Shown here piece by piece: positions 8,941 through 18,485 of a DNA stretch of 64,000 bases. This stretch comes from Methylacidiphilum kamchatkense Kam1. Its GTDB lineage: Bacteria; Verrucomicrobiota; Verrucomicrobiia; Methylacidiphilales; Methylacidiphilaceae. The translations under genes were made by a program, and so were the position numbers. The notes beneath the pieces were generated by a model, which saw nothing but the letters and a program-made list of their open reading frames with translations, had not been told where the DNA came from and made no database searches. The stretch lies in NCBI RefSeq assembly GCF_007475525.1, contig NZ_CP037899.1, positions 1,860,001 to 1,924,000 of the forward strand. Direction: 5' to 3'. How positions within the stretch are numbered: position 1 is the stretch's first letter; every line of letters starts with the position of its first letter.

Positions 8941-11900
8941 ATGACCTTTTCTCCTACCAAGTGGTTGAACCATCCCTTGTTAAAACAACAACACAAGCTG
9001 TTAAAGCAAGGGGGCAACTGGAGCATGGAATGCTTGCCCACCTCCGCTCAATCCTTTTTTCTTGCCTCCTTTATAGCCGATTTCCACTCACCCACTTTGG
9101 TCATAGCAGAAAGCATTAAAAAGGTCAATGAATTGGCCATTGGATTAGAATGTTGGGGAAGCCCTTACATAGTCTTTCCTGAAATTGAACCTGTGTCGAC
9201 GGAAAGCTTACCGGATCCGTTGTTGATGGCCGAAAGGCTAAGAGCAGCCTATAGTCTGCTCAATTTTTTTTCAGGGACTATCCTGACCACAGAGTTAGCT
9301 TTAGAAGAGCCTCTGCCTTCCCCTAGCTTATTACAAGAAAAGCGTTTTCTGATTGTCCCTGGAAAAACGACTGATAGATCCGCTCTAATCGAACGACTCG
9401 TGGAAGCTGGGTACGAAAGAGTTGACACGGTAGATAACCGAGGCCAATTTGCCGTTCGGGGATCGATTGTAGACTTTTTTTCTTGGGATGGTCTCTTTCC
9501 TTTGAGAACGGAATGGGAAGGCAATCAAATCATCTCGTTGAGACAATTCCATCCAATTACGCAACGTTCTTTTAAGCCCCTTGATGAAGCTTTTCTTTCT
9601 CTTATCAATGCTGAGGACATTAGCAAGGGAAAAGCATCGCTTTACGATTACTTGCCTAAAATGACCCCCACATTTTGGTCAAAGGCACCGGAAATAGCGA
9701 TGCCAGACATAGATATCCATTTCGAAAGCCATATTTTACTGGATGCGCCCAAAGGAGATTGGTTCCATCAGGAAAGACGATGGGAATTCTTTCTGTCTCA
9801 ACTGACTCAATGGATCGAAAAAAAATGGGAGATCGTCATTTTTGTTAACAATGAAGGAGAAGAAAGCCGATTAAAAGAAATCCTTTCTAACCAGGGGATT
9901 AATATCGAATCGATCTTTTTTGCAAAAAGCCCGCTTCTCAAAGGCTTTTCCTGGCCCGCAGCCAAACTTGCCATTCTAACCGATGCAGAAATTTTTGGTA
10001 GGTACCAGAATCAGAAGATTTGCTTACGTAACCAAGAAACGAACGATGCCCTTGAGAAATACTTGACGGGTGAGATCTCTGAACAGTGGAAAGAAGGAGA
10101 TTATGTGGTGCATTTGCAGCATGGTATCTGCCGGTTTAGAGGAATAAAGAGCATGGATGGAACAAATAGCGAAATGATCGAGCTTGAATTCGACCAAAAA
10201 GCTAAGCTCTACGTTCCTATTGATCAAGCTAATCTAATTTCTCGGTATATTGGAGGGACCAAAAAACAGCCAAAACTCGATTCGTTAGGCGGCACACGGT
10301 GGCTGCGAGCAAAAAGCGCCACAGAAAAAGCAGTGTCAGACCTTGCCGAAAGAATGCTTAAAATTAATGCAGAAAGAGAGGTGCTCGAGGGATTCGCCTT
10401 CCCTAAAGATGACCATTGGCAAAGAGAATTTGAAGAGTCTTTTATTTATGAAGAGACAGCCGATCAGCTCAAAGCAATTGAAGAAACAAAACGAGATATG
10501 GAAAGCAAACGGCCAATGGATAGGCTCATCTGCGGGGATGTTGGATTTGGCAAAACGGAAGTTGCCATTCGGGCAATTTTCAAAGCTGTTATGGGAGGCA
10601 AACAAGCTGCACTACTGGCGCCTACCACAGTCCTTGCAAAACAACATTTTAATACGCTTTCGGAACGGTTTGCTGATTATCCCATTCGGACCGCTTTGCT
10701 CTGTCGATTGATAAAAAATAGTGAAGAAAAGGAAATACTTACAGGGCTTAAAAACGGATCTATCGACGTAGTGATCGGAACGCACAGACTGCTTTCTGCT
10801 GACGTCGCATTTAAAGATCTTGGATTAATCGTCATTGACGAAGAACAACGCTTTGGCGTACTCCAAAAAGAAAAATGGAAAGAAACATTTCGGCTTATTG
10901 ATGTTCTCAGTCTTTCGGCCACTCCTATTCCCAGAACGCTTTATTTAGCATTGGCTGGAGCTCGGGATATGAGTTTAATCGAAACGCCTCCCCCTAATCG
11001 TTATCCTATCGAGACGATTGTGAGCGCCTATGACGAGCGAATAATACGACAAGCGATTGAGCGAGAATTAAATAGGGGCGGACAGGTGTATTTTCTTCAT
11101 AATCGAATACGGACCATTGAAAAAGTAGCCTCAAGGATAAAATCGCTTTTGCCCTCTGTAAAAATTGCCATAGGTCATGGAAGAATGAAAAAAAGCGAGC
11201 TAGAAGAGGTAATGGAAAGTTTTGTTAATGGACAGATCGATGTGCTGCTAGCCACAAGCATCATAGAAAACGGCTTAGACATTCCCAATGCGAACACTAT
11301 CATTATTGACCGAGCCGATCTTTTTGGTCTTGCTGATCTCTATCAGTTAAGAGGAAGAGTGGGACGATCCAATCAAAAAGCCTATGCTTATCTCTTACTC
11401 CCAAGGGATTTATTCATTCAAGCCGACGCTAAGAAAAGAATTAAAGCTATGCAAGAGCATTCTCAACTGGGTGTGGGCTTCCAGATAGCCTTAAGAGATC
11501 TAGAAATACGAGGAGCCGGTAATCTTTTAGGCACCTCTCAAAGTGGTCATATCGCCTCTGTAGGATTTGAACTCTATTGCAAACTACTCAAAAAAGCGGT
11601 CCAAAGACTTCAGGGTAAAGAAATCGATTCTTTAACTGATTGTAAGGTCTCCTTAGATTTTTTACTTCCTGAGCCAGGAGGCGGCAGGCATGCCTTAGCT
11701 TTTATTCCATTTACTTATATGGAAAGAAGAGAAGAGAGGCTGCAAGCTTATAGACAGCTAGCTGAAGCACTCAGTCTAGGGGAGCTAGAAGAAATCAAAA
11801 AAGGGTGGAAAGACAGGTTTGGTGCGTGGCCTGAACCTGTAGAAAACCTTTTTTCAATTACTGAAATCCGGCTTATGGGAGCTGCCAAAGGCATAGAACG

Positions 11901-12042
11901 GGTCGAATCGGATCAGGATAAGTTAAAACTAATGAGACATAGGGAGTATTTGTTTACAGCGCAAGGCAAATTCCCACGCTTGATCGAATCAGATACAAAG
12001 ACTAAAATAATGCAGATTAAGAAATGGTTAGAAGCCTTCTAA
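8941..12042 (+). CDS. mfd: Transcription-repair coupling factor Mfd
   Basis: Mfd removes stalled RNA polymerase from DNA damage and recruits UvrA. I prefer the ATG at 8941 (AAGGGAAG just upstream) to the in-frame ATG at 8875, which would overlap the preceding gene. The protein is then 1033 residues, slightly short for the family. Visible order: UvrB-homology region (about 1-280), the CarD-like RNA polymerase-interacting domain (GDYVVHLQHG, about 386-460), the helicase with Walker A GDVGFGKTE near 532, DEEQ near 633 and LSATPIPRT, the RecG-like translocation segment RGRVGRS, and the C-terminal TRCF domain. Its stop overlaps the next gene by 19 bases. Confidence 0.95.
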   Translation: MTFSPTKWLNHPLLKQQHKLLKQGGNWSMECLPTSAQSFFLASFIADFHSPTLVIAESIKKVNELAIGLECWGSPYIVFPEIEPVSTESLPDPLLMAERLRAAYSLLNFFSGTILTTELALEEPLPSPSLLQEKRFLIVPGKTTDRSALIERLVEAGYERVDTVDNRGQFAVRGSIVDFFSWDGLFPLRTEWEGNQIISLRQFHPITQRSFKPLDEAFLSLINAEDISKGKASLYDYLPKMTPTFWSKAPEIAMPDIDIHFESHILLDAPKGDWFHQERRWEFFLSQLTQWIEKKWEIVIFVNNEGEESRLKEILSNQGINIESIFFAKSPLLKGFSWPAAKLAILTDAEIFGRYQNQKICLRNQETNDALEKYLTGEISEQWKEGDYVVHLQHGICRFRGIKSMDGTNSEMIELEFDQKAKLYVPIDQANLISRYIGGTKKQPKLDSLGGTRWLRAKSATEKAVSDLAERMLKINAEREVLEGFAFPKDDHWQREFEESFIYEETADQLKAIEETKRDMESKRPMDRLICGDVGFGKTEVAIRAIFKAVMGGKQAALLAPTTVLAKQHFNTLSERFADYPIRTALLCRLIKNSEEKEILTGLKNGSIDVVIGTHRLLSADVAFKDLGLIVIDEEQRFGVLQKEKWKETFRLIDVLSLSATPIPRTLYLALAGARDMSLIETPPPNRYPIETIVSAYDERIIRQAIERELNRGGQVYFLHNRIRTIEKVASRIKSLLPSVKIAIGHGRMKKSELEEVMESFVNGQIDVLLATSIIENGLDIPNANTIIIDRADLFGLADLYQLRGRVGRSNQKAYAYLLLPRDLFIQADAKKRIKAMQEHSQLGVGFQIALRDLEIRGAGNLLGTSQSGHIASVGFELYCKLLKKAVQRLQGKEIDSLTDCKVSLDFLLPEPGGGRHALAFIPFTYMERREERLQAYRQLAEALSLGELEEIKKGWKDRFGAWPEPVENLFSITEIRLMGAAKGIERVESDQDKLKLMRHREYLFTAQGKFPRLIESDTKTKIMQIKKWLEAF

Positions 12043-13013
12043 TTCTTTTCCTTTGTTTCTTTTGCTTGTTACGAAGTTTGTTTTCACAAACTGCTAACGA
12101 TGGCATTGCTGCCATTGTAAATGATAAAGTAATTACTTTTTCTCAAGTCAGAAAACAAGTAGAACCCAATGAAGCCGTCTTGAGGGAAACCTATCAAGGG
12201 CCTGAGCTGGTTGATCGGATCAAAGAAGCTCGGTTAAGTGCCTTGCGAGCCCTAATTGACAGAGAATTAATTATTCAGGATTTTAAAAGCAAGAAATATG
12301 CTATTCCCGATTCGTTCATTGAATCACGAATCAGAGACATTATCCGAACTCAATTTGATGGAGATAGAATTGCTTTCATTCGGACACTCCAAGCCAATGG
12401 GGTGAGCGAAGAACAGTATAAGCAACAGATCCTCGAACAGATCATCGTCCAGGCCATGAGAATGAAAAATGTATCAGAACCGGTGATTATTTCTCCTTAT
12501 CAAATTGAAAAGTACTATCACGACCACATAAGCCAATTTTTCGATCCTCCTCAAGTAAAATTACGAATCATTTTTCTACAGAAAACTTCTTTTAAAGAGA
12601 AACGCGCTACGGTGGGCGGTCAGATAGAAGAATATGATCCTGCCAAAGAAACAGCCACAGAACTGTTAAGCAAACTTCAGCTGGGTGCTGATTTTGCTGA
12701 ATTAGCTAGAACCTACTCCGAAGGACCCAAAAGAATGGATGGTGGGGACCTGGGGTGGGTAACCAAAGATAGCCTTCGACCCGAAATAGCGGAAGCAGCC
12801 TTCTCCATGTATCCAGGACAAACAAGTGGGGTGATAGAAACCGTTGATGGCTATTACATTATAAGGCTTGAGGATAAGCGGAAAGGAAAGCTTAAGCCCC
12901 TATCCGAGTTGAGGAGTCAGATTGAAGGCCTATTGATTCAAGAACAAAGACAAAAACTGCAACAACAATGGTTAAATAATTTAAAGGCAAAAGCCTTTAT
13001 AAAAATGTTCTAA
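12024..13013 (+). CDS. SurA-like peptidyl-prolyl isomerase / periplasmic chaperone
   Basis: This 329-residue exported protein has a signal peptide (hydrophobic core ending near SLFSQTA), an N-terminal SurA-like chaperone region (GIAAIVNDKVITFSQV, then LIDRELIIQDF), and one parvulin domain at about 170-300. The parvulin motifs are ADFAELARTYSEGP, GGDLGWV and GYYIIRLEDK. SurA proteins guide outer-membrane proteins through the periplasm. Only one PPIase domain is present, where enterobacterial SurA has two. It overlaps mfd by 19 bases and is followed 20 bases later by pdxA. A surA-pdxA(-ksgA) order is common in Gram-negative bacteria, which supports the call. Confidence 0.88.
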   Translation: MVRSLLILFLCFFCLLRSLFSQTANDGIAAIVNDKVITFSQVRKQVEPNEAVLRETYQGPELVDRIKEARLSALRALIDRELIIQDFKSKKYAIPDSFIESRIRDIIRTQFDGDRIAFIRTLQANGVSEEQYKQQILEQIIVQAMRMKNVSEPVIISPYQIEKYYHDHISQFFDPPQVKLRIIFLQKTSFKEKRATVGGQIEEYDPAKETATELLSKLQLGADFAELARTYSEGPKRMDGGDLGWVTKDSLRPEIAEAAFSMYPGQTSGVIETVDGYYIIRLEDKRKGKLKPLSELRSQIEGLLIQEQRQKLQQQWLNNLKAKAFIKMF

Positions 13014-13033
13014 ACCTCATCCTACTCATTCCA

Positions 13034-13918
13034 ATGCATGTACCAACTATTGGCATCACATTAGGGGAACCAGCCGGAATTGGTCCTGAAATCGTTTCAA
13101 AGGCTCTCCAGTGCAATAAAATCTCCAAACGTTTTGACTATAGAATTATAGGTCCCAAAAAAAAATTTGAGCCTGGCAAGTTATCCCCTTCCTCCGCTGA
13201 AGCAGCATGGGAAGCTTTGGAGGAAGCATTCAAACTTTGGGAAAAAAAAGAAATCCAAGCGATTGTCACCTCCCCTGTTCATAAAGGGAATCTTTTCCAA
13301 ATTGGCTTTCCTTATCCAGGACAAACTGAATTTTTTGCTTCCAAGCTAGGTGTTCCTAAAGAAAAGGTGATCATGGCCATGTCCAGTCCAAAGCTACATC
13401 TCTCTCTGCTCTCCACGCATCTAAGCCTCCAAGAAGCCATCCAAGCCATCACGAAGGATAAAATTAAGCTTGCAGCAGTTCTTTTGCTTGAATTCTTAAA
13501 AAAATTAAAGCCAAAATCATCTCTTAAAATTGCTATCGCAGGACTAAATCCTCATTCGGGAGAAATGGGACATTTTGGAAAAGAAGAACACGAATCCTAT
13601 GAGCCAGCCATCGAGGAACTCAAAAGGAATGGTTTTCCTGTGGAAGGCCCCCTTTCTCCTGATTCTGTCTTTAGAGAAGCTTTAGAAGGAAAATACGACG
13701 GGGTGGTGGCCTCTTACCATGATCAAGGATTAATTCCATTCAAACTTGTATCCTTTTATTCTGGAGTGAATGTCACGCTGGGATTGCCATTAATTCGTAC
13801 TTCCCCTGATCATGGTGTGGCCATCGATATTGCAGGAAAAAACAAAGCCGATCCAAGAAGCCTGATTGCAGCTATTAAACTGGCTTGCAAACTCGTTCCT
13901 AAAGAAAACAGAAAGTAA
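13034..13918 (+). CDS. pdxA: 4-hydroxythreonine-4-phosphate dehydrogenase
   Basis: PdxA oxidises 4-phosphohydroxy-threonine in the DXP-independent pyridoxal phosphate pathway. The 294 residues are somewhat short for the family (about 330). Motifs: GITLGEPAGIGPEI at the N-terminus, TSPVHKG, NPHSGEMGHFGKEE with a metal-site His, SYHDQGLIPFK with another, and RTSPDHGVAIDIAGK near the end. The usual GHTE substrate motif reads GQTEFFA here, a conservative change also tolerated in some relatives. It follows the surA-like gene in the same direction at 20 bases, so the pair is probably cotranscribed. Confidence 0.92.
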   Translation: MHVPTIGITLGEPAGIGPEIVSKALQCNKISKRFDYRIIGPKKKFEPGKLSPSSAEAAWEALEEAFKLWEKKEIQAIVTSPVHKGNLFQIGFPYPGQTEFFASKLGVPKEKVIMAMSSPKLHLSLLSTHLSLQEAIQAITKDKIKLAAVLLLEFLKKLKPKSSLKIAIAGLNPHSGEMGHFGKEEHESYEPAIEELKRNGFPVEGPLSPDSVFREALEGKYDGVVASYHDQGLIPFKLVSFYSGVNVTLGLPLIRTSPDHGVAIDIAGKNKADPRSLIAAIKLACKLVPKENRK

Positions 13919-14015
13919 AGGGCCTTTTTTATTTATTTATGAGCCAAAAAATAGATTGTCGGATGAATCGCTCTGCATTTGATTATATATTTTCGGTTGA
14001 TTAAGCATTATTACA

Positions 14016-15299
14016 ATGAATGTTTCCGATTTAAGAGGCATCCTAGCTTACATCCCACAATTTAGAGAAAAAGTCTTTGTCATAGCCATTGATGGAGCCA
14101 TCGCAGCCAGCGAAAATTTTCCAAATTTAGTGCTCGATCTAGCCGTATTAAGAAGTGTTGCTATAAAAGTCGTGTTAGTCCATGGGATCGCCCATCAGTT
14201 AAAGCAGCTTTCCCTGCTTCTACATACTGACTTATCTGACACCACAGGAATCGGTATTACCGATCAAAAGACTCACGAATTAAGCCTTATAGCTTCTTCC
14301 AAAGTAACTTTTCAAATACTAGAAGCTCTTTCAGCATCTGATCTGAGAGCCTGTGCCACAAATGCCATTATCGCCCATCCTTTTGGAATTGTCAGCGGTG
14401 TAGATTACCAACTCACAGGCCGTATTAACAAAATCGACGTACCATTCATCGAGTATTTATTACAAAAAAATATCATCCCAGTCATAGGACCAATTGGTTT
14501 CGATGGAGAAGGGAAAAGTTATCGGATTAATTCCGATGCTGTCGCTCAGTGTATGGCCGAAGCCCTTCATGCAGAAAAGCTTATCTATCTTACTACCTAC
14601 CCAGGCATTCTTGATAATGAAGGCAATCTTATAAGAGAATTAGATGTCCAAGCTGCCCAAGAATTTCATAAAAACTTTTCTAAATCACAGCCTGAGCAAC
14701 TCAGATCCAAATTAGAACACGCCATTCACGCATGCAAAAACGGGGTCAACCGTGTGCATATTATTGACGGGAGAATGGATGAAGCTTTGCTTTCGGAAAT
14801 ATTTTCTAACACTGGCATAGGGACGATGATCTATGCCAATCAGTATGAATCGATCCGTCCGGCTCGTAAAAAAGATATCGGTGCGATCTTAAAACTTATC
14901 CAAGAACCGATCGAATCGGATGAAATTTTGCCTAGAAAAGCTGTGGATATAGCCAGGGATCTTCAATCGTATTACGTTTTTGAACTAGATAAACAGATTG
15001 TAGGATGCATGGCTGTCTATCCCTATCCCAAAACGTCTCAAGCCGAACTAGCCTGCCTTTCTGTGGCTAAAAGCCATGAAAATCAAGGCATTGGTAGAAA
15101 AATGATTCATTATGCCGAAAAACTAGCTTCGCAACAAGGATTTAAGCAACTTTTCCTCTTGTCGACTAGGGCTTATGTTTATTTTATGCAAAAAGGCGGA
15201 TTTAAAGAAGCCGATCCCTCGATTCTCCCTTTGGAAAGAAAAATAAAATACGAAAAAACCGGTAGAAATTCAAAAGTGCTTTATAAGCCTCTTCAATAA
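14016..15299 (+). CDS. argA: Amino-acid N-acetyltransferase (N-acetylglutamate synthase)
   Basis: ArgA makes N-acetylglutamate from glutamate and acetyl-CoA, the first step of arginine synthesis. The 427-residue protein has the classic two-domain plan: an amino-acid kinase fold from about 1 to 275 (VLVHGIAHQL; PVIGPIGFDGEGKSYRIN; YLTTYPGI) and a GNAT acetyltransferase domain from about 285 to 420 with the acetyl-CoA loop ENQGIGRKM. The N-terminal kinase domain usually binds arginine for feedback inhibition. No other arg genes are in the window. It is convergent with the following minus-strand gene. Confidence 0.9.
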   Translation: MNVSDLRGILAYIPQFREKVFVIAIDGAIAASENFPNLVLDLAVLRSVAIKVVLVHGIAHQLKQLSLLLHTDLSDTTGIGITDQKTHELSLIASSKVTFQILEALSASDLRACATNAIIAHPFGIVSGVDYQLTGRINKIDVPFIEYLLQKNIIPVIGPIGFDGEGKSYRINSDAVAQCMAEALHAEKLIYLTTYPGILDNEGNLIRELDVQAAQEFHKNFSKSQPEQLRSKLEHAIHACKNGVNRVHIIDGRMDEALLSEIFSNTGIGTMIYANQYESIRPARKKDIGAILKLIQEPIESDEILPRKAVDIARDLQSYYVFELDKQIVGCMAVYPYPKTSQAELACLSVAKSHENQGIGRKMIHYAEKLASQQGFKQLFLLSTRAYVYFMQKGGFKEADPSILPLERKIKYEKTGRNSKVLYKPLQ

Positions 15300-15301
15300 A
15301 T

Positions 15302-15327
15302 GCTCCTCATCAACAGCGATGAGCAGC
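15302..15327. terminator. Possible hairpin between convergent genes
   Basis: GCT-C-CTCATC pairs with GATGAG-C-AGC around the loop AACAGC, a nine-pair stem with one C/C mismatch, directly after the argA stop and before the stop of the minus-strand gene at 15333. No U-run follows at once, so an intrinsic terminator role is only suggested by position. Confidence 0.35.
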
Positions 15328-15332
15328 TCTAC

Positions 15333-15917
15333 TTAGAGATTAGCGTTTCTTTTTTTCAAAAATAGTTTTCTTGCATGTTCCAAAAAAAGAGGACAGGCTT
15401 CCAAACAAACCAAAGGAATCGAAGCCTCTTCTTTGGGTTCTGTATACATTCCATGCCAGAGATTTTGTCTAAGGCATTTTGCCCGACATAATCCTTCCAC
15501 AGTCCTATCAGCTATGGAATATGCTTCTTTTTCTATCACTTTATACATACCAATTTGTCTACCAATGGTCTCTTGAAAAGAAACAGGACCGACTATCCCC
15601 TCCTTTAGACCAAACCAATATGTCAGAGCAAAGGGATAGATGGCTTCAATGGCATAAAAAAGCCCTTTAAAATCAACTGGTCCATATTTCCAGCCACGGA
15701 GGATGCCCATCTCCGCTTTTAAAGGTCTGTAGTCCCCTTTTTCATCTTGGCGTAAATATAATTTCAAATCCAAAAGAGAGGGAAGGCAGACCAGGGAATC
15801 CTTCAACTGATCCTTTCGGTTGTATATCCAGTACCCTTCAGCAATCTGAAGCTCTCCAATAAGCAATGGAGGAGGATTTTCAGAAAGCCACTTTTGCCAC
15901 TTTTCCAAAAGATTCAT
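15333..15917 (-). CDS. DR2241-type iron-sulfur domain protein
   Basis: The 194-residue protein has four cysteines in two pairs near its C-terminus: CRAKC (about 144-148) and CLEACP (about 170-175). This spacing fits the 4Fe-4S domain found with CbiX domains in the Deinococcus DR2241 group. The gene directly upstream encodes two CbiX-like halves, and its 3' end overlaps this start by 38 bases, so translation is probably coupled. In DR2241 I believe the parts are on one chain; here they are in different frames. A chelatase-like or cluster-dependent role with the CbiX partner is inferred, the substrate is unknown. Confidence 0.6.
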   Translation of the reverse strand: MNLLEKWQKWLSENPPPLLIGELQIAEGYWIYNRKDQLKDSLVCLPSLLDLKLYLRQDEKGDYRPLKAEMGILRGWKYGPVDFKGLFYAIEAIYPFALTYWFGLKEGIVGPVSFQETIGRQIGMYKVIEKEAYSIADRTVEGLCRAKCLRQNLWHGMYTEPKEEASIPLVCLEACPLFLEHARKLFLKKRNANL

Positions 15918-16715
15918 CGAATGCTACAACCTGCTCAAGAATTACTTGTTCCATTCCCTCCATGGTTCCTACCGCTTTGGTATACCATACATAGCGGCCA
16001 TCCACATCCTGCGGATAGCTGATCGCAGAAGTTCTTAAACTTTTTTTTATTCCCATCAGCTTTGGAACATCCACATAGGAATGGTCTCCTTCAGAAATAA
16101 AAAAAGGAACAGTAAAGATATATTTTGATCTAACATACTCTTTCCAGCTGGAAATTCGAGGCTCCTCTTCAAGAAAAAACACATGACATTCTTTAAAGAT
16201 CCCTTTTTGCTCCAATATATTCCAATGCAGATAGGTTGTTTCTTTGGAATGGACATTTTTTTTGTTCCATGACTGACCAATAAAAGAGCACTTTCAGAAA
16301 ATATAGAACTAGCCATCTTAAAATCGATTGCTCGACCAATCGCCTCGATTATTAACTCTGAGACTCTAGGGTTTTCGCCAACAGCTCTGCAATAACCCAC
16401 TATTTTTTTCCCCATTGTTGTCATTGGACCTTCGATTCCCATCTCAGAGGGGATGACTTTGGTTGTAAAAAAGCCGTGACTTAAAAAAAAGGGGACCACA
16501 TAAATAAAAGAGGATGGAATAGATAAAAGAGTCTGATGAAAAGTAGGCTCTTCTTTCCAAAATGTTTCATAGACATTTTCAAATAATTTTTTCTTGCGAA
16601 TCTTCTCTGCATTGATATAGACAGGCAGGGCCGCTTCAGAATTATATAATGATCCATGTCCAGCCAGAACAAGGGATGCTTTTGACCAGTCGATGGTATG
16701 GGGAAAAGAGCTCAT
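15880..16715 (-). CDS. CbiX/SirB-like chelatase-family protein, frame-broken as written
   Basis: Two CbiX-like halves are visible. The first begins SLVLAGHGSLYNSEA (about residue 15) and has PFFLSHGFFTTKVIP. The second begins ALLLVSHGTKK and continues, in another frame, as a segment ending TVPFFISEGDHSYVDVP. The frame changes at a run of eight A on the minus strand (plus positions 16256-16263). One extra A restores KKNVHSKETTYLHW and a 278-residue protein. As written, the first frame runs on to a stop at 16056. The family inserts Co, Ni or Fe into tetrapyrroles, or in DR2241-like proteins has an unassigned role. No porphyrin genes are adjacent. Confidence 0.65.
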
Positions 16716-16818
16716 AGAATAACTCTAATTGATTTTTTCGTTGACAAAAAAGATATTTTTTCTTTAAGAAAATCCGCTTACTATTAAGAAAGGAAAAATA
16801 GACAAAAGGAGTTTCAAA

Positions 16819-17793
16819 ATGATCGTTACGGCATCGGAGTTATTTAAAGTTGCTTACGGTAAATTTGCAGTGGGCGCCTATAACATCAATAATATGGAAC
16901 AAACCCATGGCCTTTTTCGTGGAGGGATTCAGTCTCAGTCTCCTTTTATTATACAGATCTCCAAAGGAGCTAGAAAATATGCAGACAAAAGAATGCTTGA
17001 AGCAATGATTCGGGCTGCTGAAACTATCTATCCTGAAGCCGTATTTGTCGTCCACTTAGATCATGGAGACGAAGAGACCTGTTATGATTGTATCGATTCA
17101 GGTTTTTATAGCTCCGTAATGATTGATGCTTCTCATGAACCATTTGAGAAGAACGTAGAAATTACGCGTCGGGTGGTGGAAAGAGCCCATGCCAAAGGGG
17201 TAAGTGTAGAAGCCGAACTAGGAATGCTTGGTGGAGTAGAAGAAGACGTTAAGGTAGAAGAAGGGCATGCCTGTCTGACTGATCCAGAGCAAGCAAAAGA
17301 ATTTGTTCGATTGACTGGATGTGATTCTTTGGCCTGTGCTATCGGTACAAGTCATGGAGCCTATAAGTTTAAAGGCAAACAATCCATCCGCTTTGATGTC
17401 TTAGAAAAGATTCAAAAAAATCTTCCCGGATTCCCACTCGTTATGCATGGCAGCTCGAGTGTCCCGAAATCAGAAATCATGAGGATCAACGCGGCTGGAG
17501 GCAAATTAGATCCAAGCGCTTGCGGTGTGGATGATAATGAATATTTACCCGCTGCTAAACTTGGAGTCACCAAAATCAACATTGACACCGATGGCAGACT
17601 AGTGTGGACAAGAGTACACAGGGAATATTTTCGAGATCATCCCGAAGAATTCGATTTCCGAGGCCCAGGGAGAGTATTTATGACGGAGTATGCCAATTTC
17701 ATCGCTAGTCGTAGTGAAAAATTGGGCTCCGCCAATACCCTGTCTGAAGTCAGAAATTCGATCCTAGAGCTCAGAAAAAATAAAGCAGCTTAA
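16819..17793 (+). CDS. fba: Fructose-bisphosphate aldolase, class II
   Basis: This zinc-dependent aldolase interconverts fructose 1,6-bisphosphate and the two triose phosphates (glycolysis, gluconeogenesis, and pentose cycles). The 324 residues contain the metal and substrate motifs: VVHLDHGDE near residue 79, SVMIDASHEPFE, EAELGMLGGVEED, AIGTSHGAYK, VMHGSSSVP, and KINIDTDGRL for the phosphate-binding end. A strong ribosome site (AAAGGAG, 10-11 bases before the ATG) suggests high expression. The gene stands alone, about 100 bases after the divergent cbiX-like gene. A TTGACA box at 16741 could be the -35 of its promoter, but no good -10 follows. Confidence 0.94.
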   Translation: MIVTASELFKVAYGKFAVGAYNINNMEQTHGLFRGGIQSQSPFIIQISKGARKYADKRMLEAMIRAAETIYPEAVFVVHLDHGDEETCYDCIDSGFYSSVMIDASHEPFEKNVEITRRVVERAHAKGVSVEAELGMLGGVEEDVKVEEGHACLTDPEQAKEFVRLTGCDSLACAIGTSHGAYKFKGKQSIRFDVLEKIQKNLPGFPLVMHGSSSVPKSEIMRINAAGGKLDPSACGVDDNEYLPAAKLGVTKINIDTDGRLVWTRVHREYFRDHPEEFDFRGPGRVFMTEYANFIASRSEKLGSANTLSEVRNSILELRKNKAA

Positions 17794-18003
17794 TAAATCA
17801 AAAGAGCTGTTTTGTTAAAATTTTTTTAAAAAAAGAATTTTTGACTTTTCCATACAACTAAGGGAATCTTTATTTGTTGTTTTTTACTTCTGTTTCCAAT
17901 TTTTGGTTTCAAAGTGAAAAACAAGGTGGTGGGTAAGTGTGCTAGCATTGTTGCTAGATGCCGATCTCCATTTTGAATTAATCCTTAAAGAAATGTTAGT
18001 TTT

Positions 18004-18303
18004 ATGAATAGAACAAGACTCTATGTAGGTAATCTCCCTTTTCGAATTTCGGAAAACGATCTTCGAGAATTTTTTGAACAATATGGCCAGGTCAACGAAA
18101 TCAATCTTATAGTTGATAAAATGACAGGGCAATCCAGAGGATTCGCTTTCGTAACAATGGAGACCTCTCAAGCAGCTCAATCTGCTATTGATAGTCTTAA
18201 TGGAACGAGTATCAGCGGCCGACAGATCGTTGTCAACGAAGCCAAACCTAGGGAAGAAAGACCACATAGACATAGAGAAAATTCTGGAAGATCAAGAAGA
18301 TGA
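18004..18303 (+). CDS. Single-RRM RNA-binding protein
   Basis: The 99-residue protein is one RNA recognition motif with RNP2 LYVGNL at residues 6-11 and RNP1 RGFAFVTM near residues 45-52, then a short basic Arg/His-rich tail (HRHRENSGRSRR). Such Rbp proteins bind single-stranded RNA and in cyanobacteria and other bacteria are often cold-induced. The 210-base upstream region is AT-rich and holds a small hairpin (CTAGC/GCTAG at 17942-17957), so 5'-UTR control is possible but not shown. It is followed by a clear terminator and is a single-gene unit. Confidence 0.92.
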   Translation: MNRTRLYVGNLPFRISENDLREFFEQYGQVNEINLIVDKMTGQSRGFAFVTMETSQAAQSAIDSLNGTSISGRQIVVNEAKPREERPHRHRENSGRSRR

Positions 18304-18372
18304 TAGCAATAGCTTCTTCTAAGATCTATTCCAGTAATTGTTAGCATTATTAAATCTTCCTAACTCTTCATC

Positions 18373-18420
18373 AATATGGGCAGACTACTATATTAGGTTT
18401 GCCCATATTATAATTTTTTG
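18373..18420 (+). terminator. Rho-independent terminator after the RRM gene
   Basis: AATATGGGCA (18373-18382) pairs perfectly with TGCCCATATT (18400-18409) around a 17-base loop, and TATAATTTTTTG follows. It is 70 bases after the RRM stop, before the next gene on the same strand. Confidence 0.8.
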
Positions 18421-18485
18421 TTTTTTTTTGTATTCACTGGTGACTTGTCGAGACTAAGAAAAAAATTTATTTTATCACAAAAAAG

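Noticed and set aside
16741-16769. A sigma-70 promoter for fba
   Set aside because: TTGACA is perfect, but the sequence 17 bases on is TTAAGA, a poor -10, so I did not list it as a feature.
17884-18273. A 129-codon minus-strand frame over the RRM gene
   Set aside because: The plus strand has clear RNP1 and RNP2 motifs and a terminator in the right place.
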